The notes beneath the pieces were generated by a model. That model was not told where the DNA came from. It ran no database searches and worked only from the letters and a program-made list of their open reading frames with translations. DNA of 64,000 nucleotides from Adineta vaga (Eukaryota > Rotifera), in NCBI GenBank assembly GCA_021613535.1, contig CP075494.1:7068001-7132000 (forward strand), given 5' to 3'. Below are positions 1-10,727 of the stretch, one piece after another. The translations under genes were made by a program, and so were the position numbers. Each line of letters begins with the position of its first letter. Positions within the stretch are counted from its first letter, which is position 1.

Positions 1-1522
1 AACAGAAGTAAGATCGATATCAACAATGATTCAATTCAGATCAATCATACATCGAACTGACTTTGTTCTTCAATGTAATATATTGGATTATTATTATCAA
101 TGAGAATAAAACAACTATTGATTATGTATGCTATTTGTAAGATGATAAAATAATCTCATGAGACATTAACATCAATATAATAAATACGGCAGTTATTTCT
201 TGAGTCAAACTAAAAAAAGAAATATCATCACATTCCTAAATAACTAAACGTATCTGTTTGAACATTGATCGTTTTTGAAATAAATCTATTGAGTACTACA
301 TTCTTTCTTCGTCATATTTTCAAACTAGATAAGACATTTTCATTAATTATGGAAATCTTGACAAAAATCAAAAGTCAACTTATTCCTTCATGAGATAATT
401 CAAAGTGACATAATGAATTTATTTCTAATGTAATATGAAATGCATTCGGACAGAAAAGCAAAACATGCATCTCTAGAGATACAATGTATATGTATACGAA
501 ATGACGAAGGACAAATGTTTTTCTTAATACTTCATACGTCTTAGAAATTAATTAAGCTTTATGCTGCTAGATGTCTTGCTATTTTGGGATGAAATTAACT
601 AATAATAAAATCAACAAACATATAGAAGACAATTTTATGCACATCGACACATCGTTTTTCTTTCAGTGTTCTTCTTATAAACAATTGTTTCTTTGTAGAA
701 TAATCGAACGAAGATTTTCTTTTTTGAGATGTTTTTAACATTGTTTACACTCGGAAATTGATTTGAATTTACCGATGGTATAAAGAACAAACATCGACTA
801 CTCTTCTATCATTGATTGAGGTAGAAAGAGAGGGAGAGAGAGAAAACAAAAAGCGACGAACAAATAACACATCTCGAGACAAGAAAAGACATACTTCGGT
901 AAGAGATGCGTTATTATTCTCTAAAAAAATAATATTTATGTAGAGAATTCCTTTCGCTTCAATGAATGACATGATTGTCACCGTGATGATATAAAATTTC
1001 TCAAAAAAAGGGAAGACAGAATTCAACAAACTATAATTTCTTTTTTTGAGTTTACTATAACATATGTAGATAAATCAACGGCGCAGATGTAATGTCATGT
1101 CTTTTTGTCTAGTTATTTTCCTTTCTTCTTTTTTGTTTTGTTTTTACTATTTGTCATGTCAACATCTCCGAGACAAAAAAGCAACAATTATCAAACGTTA
1201 CGCGATGTATACTTTCATATGATATAAGCTTTTTGGAGAAAATAAATGTCGAACATAATTCTCGTGCGTGGGTAGTTCTAATTATTCATTATAACGAACG
1301 TATATTATTTGAATTAATGTTTGGTGAAGAACTCACTCTTAATATAAGTTGTCAAATAGATGAAAGTTCGACAGTTTTTTTCTTCTTCGCTTATTAATCT
1401 ATACTCAAGAGATTTGACGGGTACAATATAGTCCAATCTGATTTTTTTATGCTTTTCATCAGTCTTTTTCAAGTTGATCGAAGAAGAGAACGACGATGAT
1501 AGGTTGATCTTCTTTATTTTAG
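1..1522. other. Intergenic region, no gene recognised
   Basis: AT-rich sequence with short open frames only. A minus-strand frame at 769-1029 is purine/pyrimidine biased and has no domain. The last bases, a T-rich tract ending in AG at 1521-1522, look like a splice acceptor directly abutting the GPCR start codon. I see no RNA gene or mobile element. Confidence 0.5.
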
Positions 1523-2644
1523 ATGTTGATCTTAGAACGTATTCGAACGATTGCTATCTTATGTTTATCTGTATTTGGATGTACAGGCAATATTCTCACA
1601 TTAATTGTTGTTAATCAACGGTTTTTTCGACGAACAGCATCAGCAGCTTTTATTTCCGGTTTATGCATCGCTGATTGTTTTGTACTTTGTTTACATAGTT
1701 TACAAATAGTGACAAAACTTCGTCCACAAGTGACACGCTATGATTGTATTGTTTTCTTTTTTATCGATGTTTTTCGTCTTTTATCAGTATGGATTGTTTG
1801 TTTTATCAATATTGAACGTTGTTCTCTCGTTTTCAATCCATGTCACATGCCACGTTTAACAAGTCAAATCAAATCACGTCTTTTTGTCATTTTATTATTT
1901 TGTTTATCATTGATTATATTCAGTCATTACACATATCATATGCATATTGAATATGTTTATAATACAAATCAAACTATACCTAGTCGATCATTTTGTGCAT
2001 TTAAAAAAGATTTTCATCGATTAACATGGGAATCCATACGATCTGCGTTAACTTATTGGTTAACTGTTCCAATATGTATTGTTTGTAATTTTATTATTAT
2101 TCAACGTCTTCATCACGCATCACGTATTGAACGTTCATTAAGTCCTGATTCGAAAACGAAATTAGATCTCTCTAGTAAACAACGACAATTAACAGCCATG
2201 TTAGTTGCATCATCCGTTTGTTTTATTGTAACAGCAACACCTTCAACAGTTCATGCAATTTATTTACTATTATCAAAAAATTTTGGTAGTCATCAATATG
2301 TTATTCATATTTTTACAAATATTCTTTTACATTTTCATCATGCATCAAACTTTCTAGTTTTTATTTTTTCATGCGCACGTTTTCGTATTGAATTAGTTGA
2401 ACTTTTTCGAAATTATTTTTGTTATAAAATTTATGCAAATTGGTATAAACGTTCATCACAAAATACCGAACAAATTGTATTCTATTCGGCTAAACATCAA
2501 CGAACACCAGTAAAATTATTATCACAAAAATCGAATATGCAACGACGCAATAATCCGAATGGTATTATCATTTTAGGGACGAATAATTATAATAAACGAA
2601 ATGGAAGAAGTTATGGTCATCATATGCAACCCCTGTGCAAATGA
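1523..2644 (+). CDS. Class A (rhodopsin-like) G-protein-coupled receptor
   Basis: A 373-residue single-exon seven-helix receptor of the plasma membrane. TM1 has the GN pair (GCTGNILTLIV, about residues 19-29) and TM2 has the conserved Asp in CIADC. A Cys precedes TM3 (RYDC) and a second lies in extracellular loop 2 (RSFC), so the usual disulfide is possible. The DRY position at the end of TM3 reads ERC. TM6 has CFIVTATP and TM7 has HASNFLVFIF in place of NPxxY. These degenerate TM3 and TM7 motifs resemble the large peptide-receptor-like families of rotifers, but the ligand cannot be read from sequence. The start is the ATG right after a T-rich AG acceptor, so either trans-splicing or a 5' intron precedes it. 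A neuropeptide precursor lies about 4.4 kb downstream; a ligand-receptor relation is only a guess. Confidence 0.85.
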   Translation: MLILERIRTIAILCLSVFGCTGNILTLIVVNQRFFRRTASAAFISGLCIADCFVLCLHSLQIVTKLRPQVTRYDCIVFFFIDVFRLLSVWIVCFINIERCSLVFNPCHMPRLTSQIKSRLFVILLFCLSLIIFSHYTYHMHIEYVYNTNQTIPSRSFCAFKKDFHRLTWESIRSALTYWLTVPICIVCNFIIIQRLHHASRIERSLSPDSKTKLDLSSKQRQLTAMLVASSVCFIVTATPSTVHAIYLLLSKNFGSHQYVIHIFTNILLHFHHASNFLVFIFSCARFRIELVELFRNYFCYKIYANWYKRSSQNTEQIVFYSAKHQRTPVKLLSQKSNMQRRNNPNGIIILGTNNYNKRNGRSYGHHMQPLCK

Positions 2645-3815
2645 ACAACTATTTCATGAACATATGAACATGTCTTTTGTTTTTTTTCTTTGTCGATTAT
2701 TTATTTGAAAATATATCATATGGTATCATTTCAGTTGAAATCGAATGCAAAAGCTAAGATAGAATGTCAGATGTACTTCAAAGAAAAACACAAAAAGTTA
2801 TGTATTATGGTATACAATAGTCAATTTATCATACAGATGTCAAGTCATAACAAAAACTGATTGGATTTGAAGTCACGCATACATTAGTTTCATTTGTACT
2901 TTACAGGATGAAGTTAGTTGAAGATTTCTTTAATGATAGATAGTCGATTCTGTTACAGCGATTATGATAAATGTATTGCTTCGACATCAGAGAGAAACCA
3001 CCTATCAAAACAAATATCAGAATGATAGAAGAAATAGTAATTTTATGTATTGTATGTACTTTTAAGTTCGATCAAAGAGATTTTGCAATAGTATCTGAGT
3101 GTAATAACTTATTAATCTCTTACATTAATTTAATTATAGACAAATCAATGTCAAATCTTTATACTTTCTTCATTGAATCAAATAGCATAAAATTTTCTTT
3201 ATAACAACAAATCGATTATTTTCTTTTTACAGTCAAACTGAAAGAAAAAAAATGCGTTCTTTCGTTCTGCACGAAGTTATGATATTTGCTTGTGGATACT
3301 ATTAATACCGTGCGAAAAACAGCATTGATGTTGTCCTTCACGAGATTTTTTCTTTTTCTTCTTTGTTCTGCACATACTCACGAAAAATTATTTCATCTAA
3401 TCGCCTCATTTACCAAGATTGATTAAACAACCAATTATTGTCCGGCATCAGAAAAGATCTAAACGTATTATATAATAGAAGAATTTCTTCAAACATATTT
3501 CCTCTTCATATCTTCATCCGTTTGAAATATCACTCTTCTTCCTATTATCAACATACACATATAATAACAAAAACAGGTGCACAATTTTTCTACTTCATTT
3601 GATTGATATGCATAGAGTAAAGAAACTAAAAAAAGAGAGAGTGCGTAGGAAAAACATGTAAAACAGAGAATGAGAATAAGAAAACTATTTTCGATTACTC
3701 ACGTGTATATCATCCATTGGTCATGGATCGATGCTCTCTTTTTCTTCTCATTTATTTCAATCGATAAAACATTGATTCATTTACATCTATATTTTTAGTT
3801 GATTTTCAAAAAGAA
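2645..3815. other. Intergenic region, no gene recognised
   Basis: Spacer between the GPCR and the DENN gene. A 77-codon plus-strand frame (2971-3204) has no recognisable domain and is probably chance. A polypyrimidine tract with AG at 3797-3798 sits 17 nt before the next start codon. Confidence 0.5.
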
Positions 3816-5743
3816 ATGAGATCAAATCGTAGTGATCATAATTTATATCAAACATATTCATTAGATACAAAATTGAAAACTGATCAATACGATCGTGATG
3901 CTGTTTCTTGTGATAATTTCAATATTGAACAAAATTCAAGTTTACATTATTTATCGTCATCAACAACTCAACAACGTACATCAATAACAAAACGACGACA
4001 AAATACTGTCATTAATGGTACAAATGGATTGATTATTAATGGTTCATTCTTTGATAAAGAACTATTTCAACCAACGAATTCATCCTATATACTTGATTTT
4101 AGTAAAACACCAAAAGAACTCACTCGATTTCTTGATACACATCAAACACCAACAAAATCAGCACATATTGATACTCATCTATTTAAACTTTCATTTGTTA
4201 TGACGCTAGCTGAATGGCGTGTTGATAAAGAACTTCTAATTGATTATTGTCCACGTGACGATAATGAAAAACAAATTATTGAAGAAGTAAATCATTATAA
4301 AAAATTTTGTTTTCCAGAATTAAATTCTAAACAAACAAATGGAGGAAGTCTAGTTGATGAAGCATCAACTTATGTTTTTACACGAACAAGTTCCAAAGGA
4401 CTAGTCGAATATGGATATTGTCGACGAATTAATTATAATGATAAGCAAATAACAGATTTTCCAATTGTAATTTGTATTGGTAATAGGATAGTTTCGAGAA
4501 ATATTACATATTTCTATTGAATTTTAGTTTCAAGATATCCATTTTTTAAACTTTATGACGCAATTCTCAATGAATTGAGTAGAGGTAAGAAATGTTCTCA
4601 TCTTCGATCAATTATTTTCTTATATTTATTTTAGTTTATACTAATAATGAGCATGAATGTAGTGTTTTAATGCAACTATTCTATTCTGCATCTTTACCAC
4701 TTCCATCATTAAATTCTTCCTCAAGTATTATTTGTAAATTAAATCACAATCGTGTATTTTATTATACATGTTCTTGTGATTATCGTCTTAATCATGATTA
4801 CTTCTATACTTTGCTTACATCTCTGGAACCTAATCATATTGTTTATCTACTTGAATCAATGTTACGTTCAAAAAAAATTCTTTGCTTTTCATATTCATTA
4901 ACTAAATTAACTAAATGTTGTCTTGCTCTATCATTTCTAATGTATCCATTCATGTGGCCATATCCATTTGTTTCATTAATGCCATCTTCATGGATACAAG
5001 ATCTAGTTGATTCTCCGTGTCCATATATTTATGGTTGTTTACATGAATCTATTGAACTTTTACCAACAACAATCGAAAGAGATTTCTTACGTGTCGATTT
5101 AGATTCCAATACAATTGATATTGGTCTTGACGATGGAATTATTCTTCCATTAGATCTTCGACAAACTTTACAAGCATCTTTAGAATATTCTATTCGATTT
5201 CGTTTAGGTAAATCGAATGCAACATTGATTAATATTGCTACTAGTGAAGCATGTTTACATGTATTTACGGAATTATTTCATCGTTTACCAGAATTCTTTA
5301 AACGTGATCAGAATTCGATCGAATCATCGAAAGATGCAGAACATTTTACAGTCTGTTCAAATTATTTTCAAAGTGAAGATAGTGGCATTGATTTACAATT
5401 AAATGATACTCAAGAACAAACAATAACGAACGAATGTGAAAGAAAAGAAGAAAATCGACTTGGATATGAATTTCGATCGGATGAATTCCTTATTCTACAA
5501 CCTACATCTTCTTATGTTACATTCCTGAATGATTTTATTCATGGTATATAAAAAATAAACTGAATCTTTTCTTTGTAACTTAACAATTTTGCTTTCATAG
5601 GAATGATTTGCTTGAAATTTCTCGATGACTATGAACGTATTGATGATCATCATAGACAATCAATTTCACTATTCAATCAACGTCTTGAAGAACGACATCG
5701 AATGACAATGGATACATTATCAATCAATCCTGTTATGATTTAG
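3816..5743 (+). CDS. DENND2-like DENN-domain Rab guanine-nucleotide exchange factor
   Basis: Four exons join in frame: 3816-4479, 4528-4584, 4635-5543 and 5601-5743, with GT-AG introns of about 48-57 nt, giving about 590 residues. DENN proteins catalyse GDP/GTP exchange on Rab GTPases in membrane traffic. The uDENN part shows a KKFCFPE motif and a GYCRR motif, as in DENND2 (QFCFPD, GYCRR). Exon 2 carries a conserved strand (VSRYPFFKLYD). The cDENN core has LYPFMWPYPFVSLMPSS-like residues (here MYPFMWPYPFVSLMPSS) followed by DLVDSPCPYIYG, close to the animal YPFSWQHTFIPVLP..PFLVG signature. The C-terminal dDENN region is present. The first ~110 residues are Ser/Thr/Asn-rich and probably disordered. 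DENND1 is a less likely assignment, because the core matches DENND2 best. Confidence 0.85.
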
Positions 5744-6382
5744 ACAAACATTCGATCTATTAGAAAAACAAATCAATCAATCATCCAAATCAACAAATCC
5801 ACTCTTTTCAAGACTTGTAAAAAAGTTTTTCGAATAGAATGATATGGTACAATCTTTTGTCGTTTTTTCATAAATAAAATTATGTAATCATACATTCCCA
5901 GGCTAATGTCAAAGAGTATGAGCAAAATGAATAGGATATTGAACAGATTTGAATATTTATTAAAAATTTTCTTCGTTATTCAGCGCATTCGATTAAAAAT
6001 CTCATGTCATTGTGTTTTCTATCGTCGTTTTCTCGACAACAAAACGAGACAATCAGTTTGATTAAAACATTGATTGAACGTCATTTCTGGTATTTTCCTC
6101 TGCGTCAGCATCGTCATTTGATGTTTCGATAAAGCAACGAGGAACAGGTCTAAGAATGAGAAAATAAAGCTTATTTTCTAACGATCGATCAATAGTAAGA
6201 CGACTTCAGTTTCGATTAGCTAATATGTTTTATCATTAATAAACTTCAATTCATCCTATTTCATTCAGGATCGACACGCTTTTTTTCCTCTTTCTCCCTC
6301 TCTCTCTCTCTTCTTTATTACTCGCACTACCGTCACAAGATACAATCTATCGACGACAATCGTTGAGTAGGAGTAGAATAAA

Positions 6383-6419
<37 letters not shown>

Positions 6420-7084
6420 TCGATTAAAGAAAAATCTCTGTTGAAAAGGCACATACAAAGACCGAGCAGTTAATTGCCCGTTCATTTCTAATCAAGGACA
6501 CTATTTGTATATATATACATGTCGATAGAGAAAAGACTCGAAGCTGAAAAATCCGATAGGCACTAGTTGTTTAAAGATTGAATCATTCGGCTGACGGATA
6601 TCTATAGAGGTAAGATGAAGAAGTGGGAAAAACTTAACCGAAGAGATTTATTGTTTCCTTCATTTAATTTCAGGAAATAGTACTTTGAATAATATAAAAA
6701 TCATGAGAATTCTTTTTTTTTACACAATCAATTCTAAGTGACATACATAAGTCCATATTGAAAACATTTATTCTACATTTTTCTTGTATTTTTGTTATAT
6801 GAAAACGTCCCATCATTTGTAAGAAGATCTTATTAATAGAATTTTCAGACGTCATAGAATTTTTTGCCTAACAAACAACATATAACTTCTTCGTTCATTC
6901 ATCATCATCATCACACTTGTCAAAAGTCGAAACAGTTAATTATAACTGTTGAATGCATCAATGAGTTGTATGCATCATTACTAACTATTTCTTCATTCTG
7001 ATAATTTTTTACTTGATCATATAAATATTTTAGATCCTCTCTCCTATCTCATCTGTTTTTTTCGTCTGTGTCTTTTACATCAAT
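5744..7084. other. Intergenic region with microsatellites
   Basis: No gene seen. AATAAA near 5873 may serve as a polyadenylation signal for the DENN gene. A CT-rich tract (6291-6311) and a pure AG run (6386-6415) lie about 75 nt apart in opposite base composition. A TATA-like ATATAAATA tract and an ATTTTAG acceptor-like site lie at about 7020-7034, upstream of the neuropeptide gene. Confidence 0.5.
6291..6415. repeat. CT-rich tract and AG microsatellite in inverted arrangement
   Basis: A (CT)n run around 6297-6311 and an (AG)n run at 6386-6415 are complementary. They could pair as a hairpin, or the AG run could form a triplex. Both are simple repeats that may just be replication slippage products. 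Confidence 0.8.
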
Positions 7085-7462
7085 ATGCATTATAATTCAA
7101 TCGTCGCATACATCATTGTCATAATTTTTGCAATGACAATTGTTTTGGCTCAAGCAAATAAAGAACGAGAAAAATTTGCTGATCTTCTACAAAAACGCAA
7201 ACATCTCAATGGTTATTGGGTAGGAAAACGATTTGTAATCGCATCCGATGAAGAACCCTTGATCGATACAGGTAATTATCAATGATTTTTGTTCGATTTC
7301 GAAATCTTCGTCTTCTTCTCTTTAGAAGACGATCTTTCAGAAGCAAAACGAGCATCTTATTTAGTCGGTAAACGTGGCACATATTTAGTTGGTAAACGTG
7401 CTTCGTATCTTGTCGGACGAAAACGTCGTAATTTGATGGTTAATGATCATTCTCACCAATAA
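7085..7462 (+). CDS. Neuropeptide precursor, Y(L/W)V-amide type
   Basis: Two exons (7085-7271 and 7326-7462, phase 1) encode 107 residues. Residues 1-24 form a signal peptide with a strongly hydrophobic core (IVAYIIVIIFAMTIVL) and an Ala-Gln-Ala end. Four copies of a [YW]-[LW]-V-Gly-Lys/Arg processing unit follow. HLNGYWV (40-46) is flanked by KRK and GKR. ASYLV (72-76), GTYLV (80-84) and ASYLV (88-92) are each followed by Gly and a dibasic or tribasic site. The Gly would be converted to a C-terminal amide by the standard PAM/PC pathway. An acidic spacer (residues 50-69) separates the first copy from the rest, and the intron falls inside it. A C-terminal Val-amide also ends molluscan enterins and Mytilus inhibitory peptides, but Y[LW]V-amide does not match a family I can name. 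Paracopies and processing sites make the neuropeptide call strong; the receptor is unknown. Confidence 0.85.
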
Positions 7463-8301
7463 ACATTAACAAACAATTGTATACGTTTAAAAAAAGTCTT
7501 TTTCCAAACAAAGATTCATCTTTTCTTGTGCCTACTGCTCAAGAGCAATAGAAACAATAAAAGAATATATTTCTGATTTCTATCATTTAATATTAATATT
7601 TATATATATATATATACATATATAGACAATTAGATTACGTAGATTTCTTTCCTGAAGATTATTTTCCTATGAAATAATAATAAATTGAGTCTGACATTTT
7701 AATCGATACTTATTTTGTTAGAAGGAACAATATCCATGCAAATGAAATCGTTCACATGGGAAATATACTGTTGAAATTTGAGACCAAGGATGATGGTTCG
7801 TCCTCGATTTTGTAGTATTATCACGGTTTAATAATCAAAGAGAGAAGAGTATCGATAGATTGAAATTTTCTAGCTTTTATGTTAGTAAACGAATTGATAA
7901 GGTCGGTCGTTTATTTGAAATGTTATTATTAGATTCGCTTTTTAATCTAATCTGAAAAGTGCTCTTTTGTGTAGATTTACAGACAACTATTTTTTATTTG
8001 ATAATTTTTCATCATACCAAGAACATTAAAGATCTGACATGAATAAAACGCACACATATTTCAATAAATTCCAATCAAAATCGAACAAAAAAAATAGATA
8101 AATAAAACAGAAGAAGATATTCATCATCAAATTGTTAGTTTTCAAAATCAATGATAGGGACATTGGGAGCGTCATAGAAATTGTCAATTGTATGTGTCAG
8201 TATCAAATTTGTTGAAGTATTACTTAATCTTCTTTGAAATGGTTTTCTAAAAGAATAAAATGCAATTTAACGGAGAAAGAAATGTCATTTTATCGTAAGT
8301 G
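7463..8301. other. Intergenic region, no gene recognised
   Basis: This is the spacer between the plus-strand neuropeptide gene and the 3' end of the minus-strand Slingshot gene. A possible AATAAA overlaps the neuropeptide stop (around 7458) and another lies near 7556. A (TA)n run sits at about 7600-7622. No coding signal. Confidence 0.5.
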
Positions 8302-10014
8302 TTACTTGGCTGTTAGGATGCCTTCATAAACAATTAATTGATTTCGAAATCCTTCATTAGGTTTAATACATGAACGTCGTTTTTTCACATATTCAAAAGC
8401 ATCTACCAATGAATGATTGTATTCCTTCATTAAATATGCGATAACCTAGCAAGAAAGCAAGAAAATAATCAATTTTAATGGCAATGAATTTACCGTCGAA
8501 GCTGATCGACTAACACCCATTTTACAATGAACTAAACAACATCGATGATTCATTCTAAACAATAAAACAATGATTTAATAAGTCAAAATAACAGAATTTT
8601 TAACTTGGCTTTATTGATGAATTGAAATGTTTTCTTCCACTCTTTTAATAGATCAACATTTTCATTATCGTATACACGAATATTCATATATGTAAAATGT
8701 TCAGGAAAGAAATTGTCAATTTCATCGGAAATATTTAAGATATAAGCAATATTCTTGAATTTTAGTTCTTCGAAATCTGATGCATTCCATTGAGAGCCAA
8801 GATAAAGATATGGTAAGATTTGTGTTGCTTTATCTCTTTGTGCAAAAATTTCGAGCATGGTATTATCAATATAGTGCTTATAGGCAGAGAGTGACATTTC
8901 AAAAGCATTTTCCAATTGTTCATGTAACTATTGATAGACAATATTGAATCTTGATTACAAAAAAAGAGAACAAAAAACTTACAAATTTTGTTGTGACTTC
9001 ATCAAGATTAACTTGTAACATGATTTCTTTTAGTTTGCAGTATATACGTGTACGAAAGATGTCTTCATCGTTCGCCATCTGAGGTGATAACAATGGATTT
9101 GATCGAATTCTTTTATTACGGTAGTATTCTAACCAATGGTATGTAATACCTTTATAACGACGAGCTTGGTTGAATAGCATATGTAAACTCTGATATGCAT
9201 TCCTACAAAAGGCAATAAGAACGAACGGAGTTTGAATAATAGAATTATTTGTAACATACCAAAGAGTGCGAACATTTATTGGTTTGAAAATATGACGTCG
9301 ATCGTAGGAAGTTATTTTGAAACAGCTAAAAAAGAAATTAGTTTTGTAGATAAAATGTCACATGTTTATTTCTTTGGAAATAACTGTGTTTCAGGTACAC
9401 TTTCATCAAAAGATAATCATCAGTGAAGGTCGTGCGACATATGTGAATATTCCCGTAGTGTTCTTTGTTTTAATTAAGCGACCTTTAGAACTTACTCGAG
9501 AAAAAAAAACTTGTGAAACACGAACCATTGATTATATATATAACTAACAAAACTTACCAATTACCATCAAGTGAAATATTCAGATCCATCGATATTGGTA
9601 TGATCAAATCAATAGTAATCTGATTTTCTCAATATTAAGACCAAGAATAGCTGACCTAAAAAAATTAGTCCATATTAAATGATTCTTTTTTTGTCTTGTT
9701 CATACCCTTCCATCTGTTGTTTTTCAGCACGTGCGATAATTAATAGATAACGAAAACAATTTGCACTATCATTTTTCAATGGAACTATCTATTGAATAGA
9801 ATTTGAATAAAGAAATAAAACAAAAAAAAGATACTTAGAAAGTACACACCAATGTAATATGATCATTGGTTTGTAGAAAATTGTACATCAATGCCAAATG
9901 TGTAATCATATTCACATCCTGATACAAATTTACATTTCCAGCAACGATCTTTGTCGAATGATGGTCAAGTTTACGATCAGGAACAGCAATGAACTTTGTC
10001 AAAATCAAGGTCAT
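8302..10014 (-). CDS. SSH: Slingshot-type cofilin phosphatase (short form)
   Basis: About eight short exons, joined by small GT-AG introns, match Slingshot from end to end. Slingshot dephosphorylates cofilin to reactivate actin severing. The order is the N-terminal SSH region ([17 protein letters not shown], 9850-10014; [22 protein letters not shown]), a DEK-C-like helix ([18 protein letters not shown]), then the dual-specificity phosphatase domain. That domain shows [12 protein letters not shown] and DNFFPEHF, and the active loop [12 protein letters not shown] (about 8494-8535) has Cys and Arg intact. It ends soon after the phosphatase fold (stop 8302-8304), so the long C-terminal tail of vertebrate SSH1-3 is missing. 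The exon at 9558-9655 holds one frame break. The reading frame before and after agrees with the family only if one more base existed in the T4 run at 9624-9627 (A4 on the coding strand). The start at 10014 follows an AG and is provisional. Confidence 0.85.
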
Positions 10015-10727
10015 CTTAACATAGATAATCGTCTATTTGCTTATCGATATATCCTGGACATACGAATTTATTGTATAGAATGATAAATAATGGATTCTTT
10101 CTTCTGATGATACGTCATAGAGAAATAGGATTGTGTTCATTCAGTGTATATAGAAGAACGAAGAAACGCAAGAAAGTAACTGTAATAACACTATCCGAAC
10201 GATAAATTTCCATTGATAACTTTATAGTGCATCACAACAGTTTAGTCTTTTTGTAATGATTATATACAGATGTCGCATAGACTTTTTTGTCAAACTGATT
10301 ATTGAACACTTTACATGCAAATTAGTTCATCAGTTCTATAGCTAATGATATTATTAAATTCTCTGCGGAAATCAATGTAAGATAACATTAGATTTCCTCC
10401 TAAGAAGTTGACCTTCTCCTTCTGTTTCATTCTCTAAACATCTGAAGAATGTTATCGTGTCACGTTTCAGCTCCAGATATATTAACTTCATTTCGCAATA
10501 ATTACTTTTTTAATATAATCCTATTTAATCACTGGAAGACCTTCAATGACAACACATATCATTTGACGATCTATTTACCATCAATTCATTTCAAGGTCAA
10601 TATTTACTAAGAAACAAGATTGTTTTCAATCATTTATATCGATGTTTATTTCAAAGTCAATAATATATAGGAAAACACGATATTAGAATTTATATATACT
10701 ATTGAACGAGAAATTCTTTCCGAAATT
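10015..10727. other. Intergenic region, no gene recognised
   Basis: Spacer between the Slingshot 5' end and the lipase 3' end, both on the minus strand. No domain-bearing frame and no repeat found. Confidence 0.45.

Noticed and set aside
769-1029. 86-codon minus-strand frame
   Set aside because: Purine-rich low complexity, no domain, no splice or start context.
2971-3204. 77-codon plus-strand frame after the GPCR
   Set aside because: No family match, no signal peptide and no processing sites; frame length is expected by chance in AT-rich DNA.
9232-9547. Plus-strand frames over the Slingshot exons
   Set aside because: Antisense of coding exons and introns; the minus strand explains the sequence.
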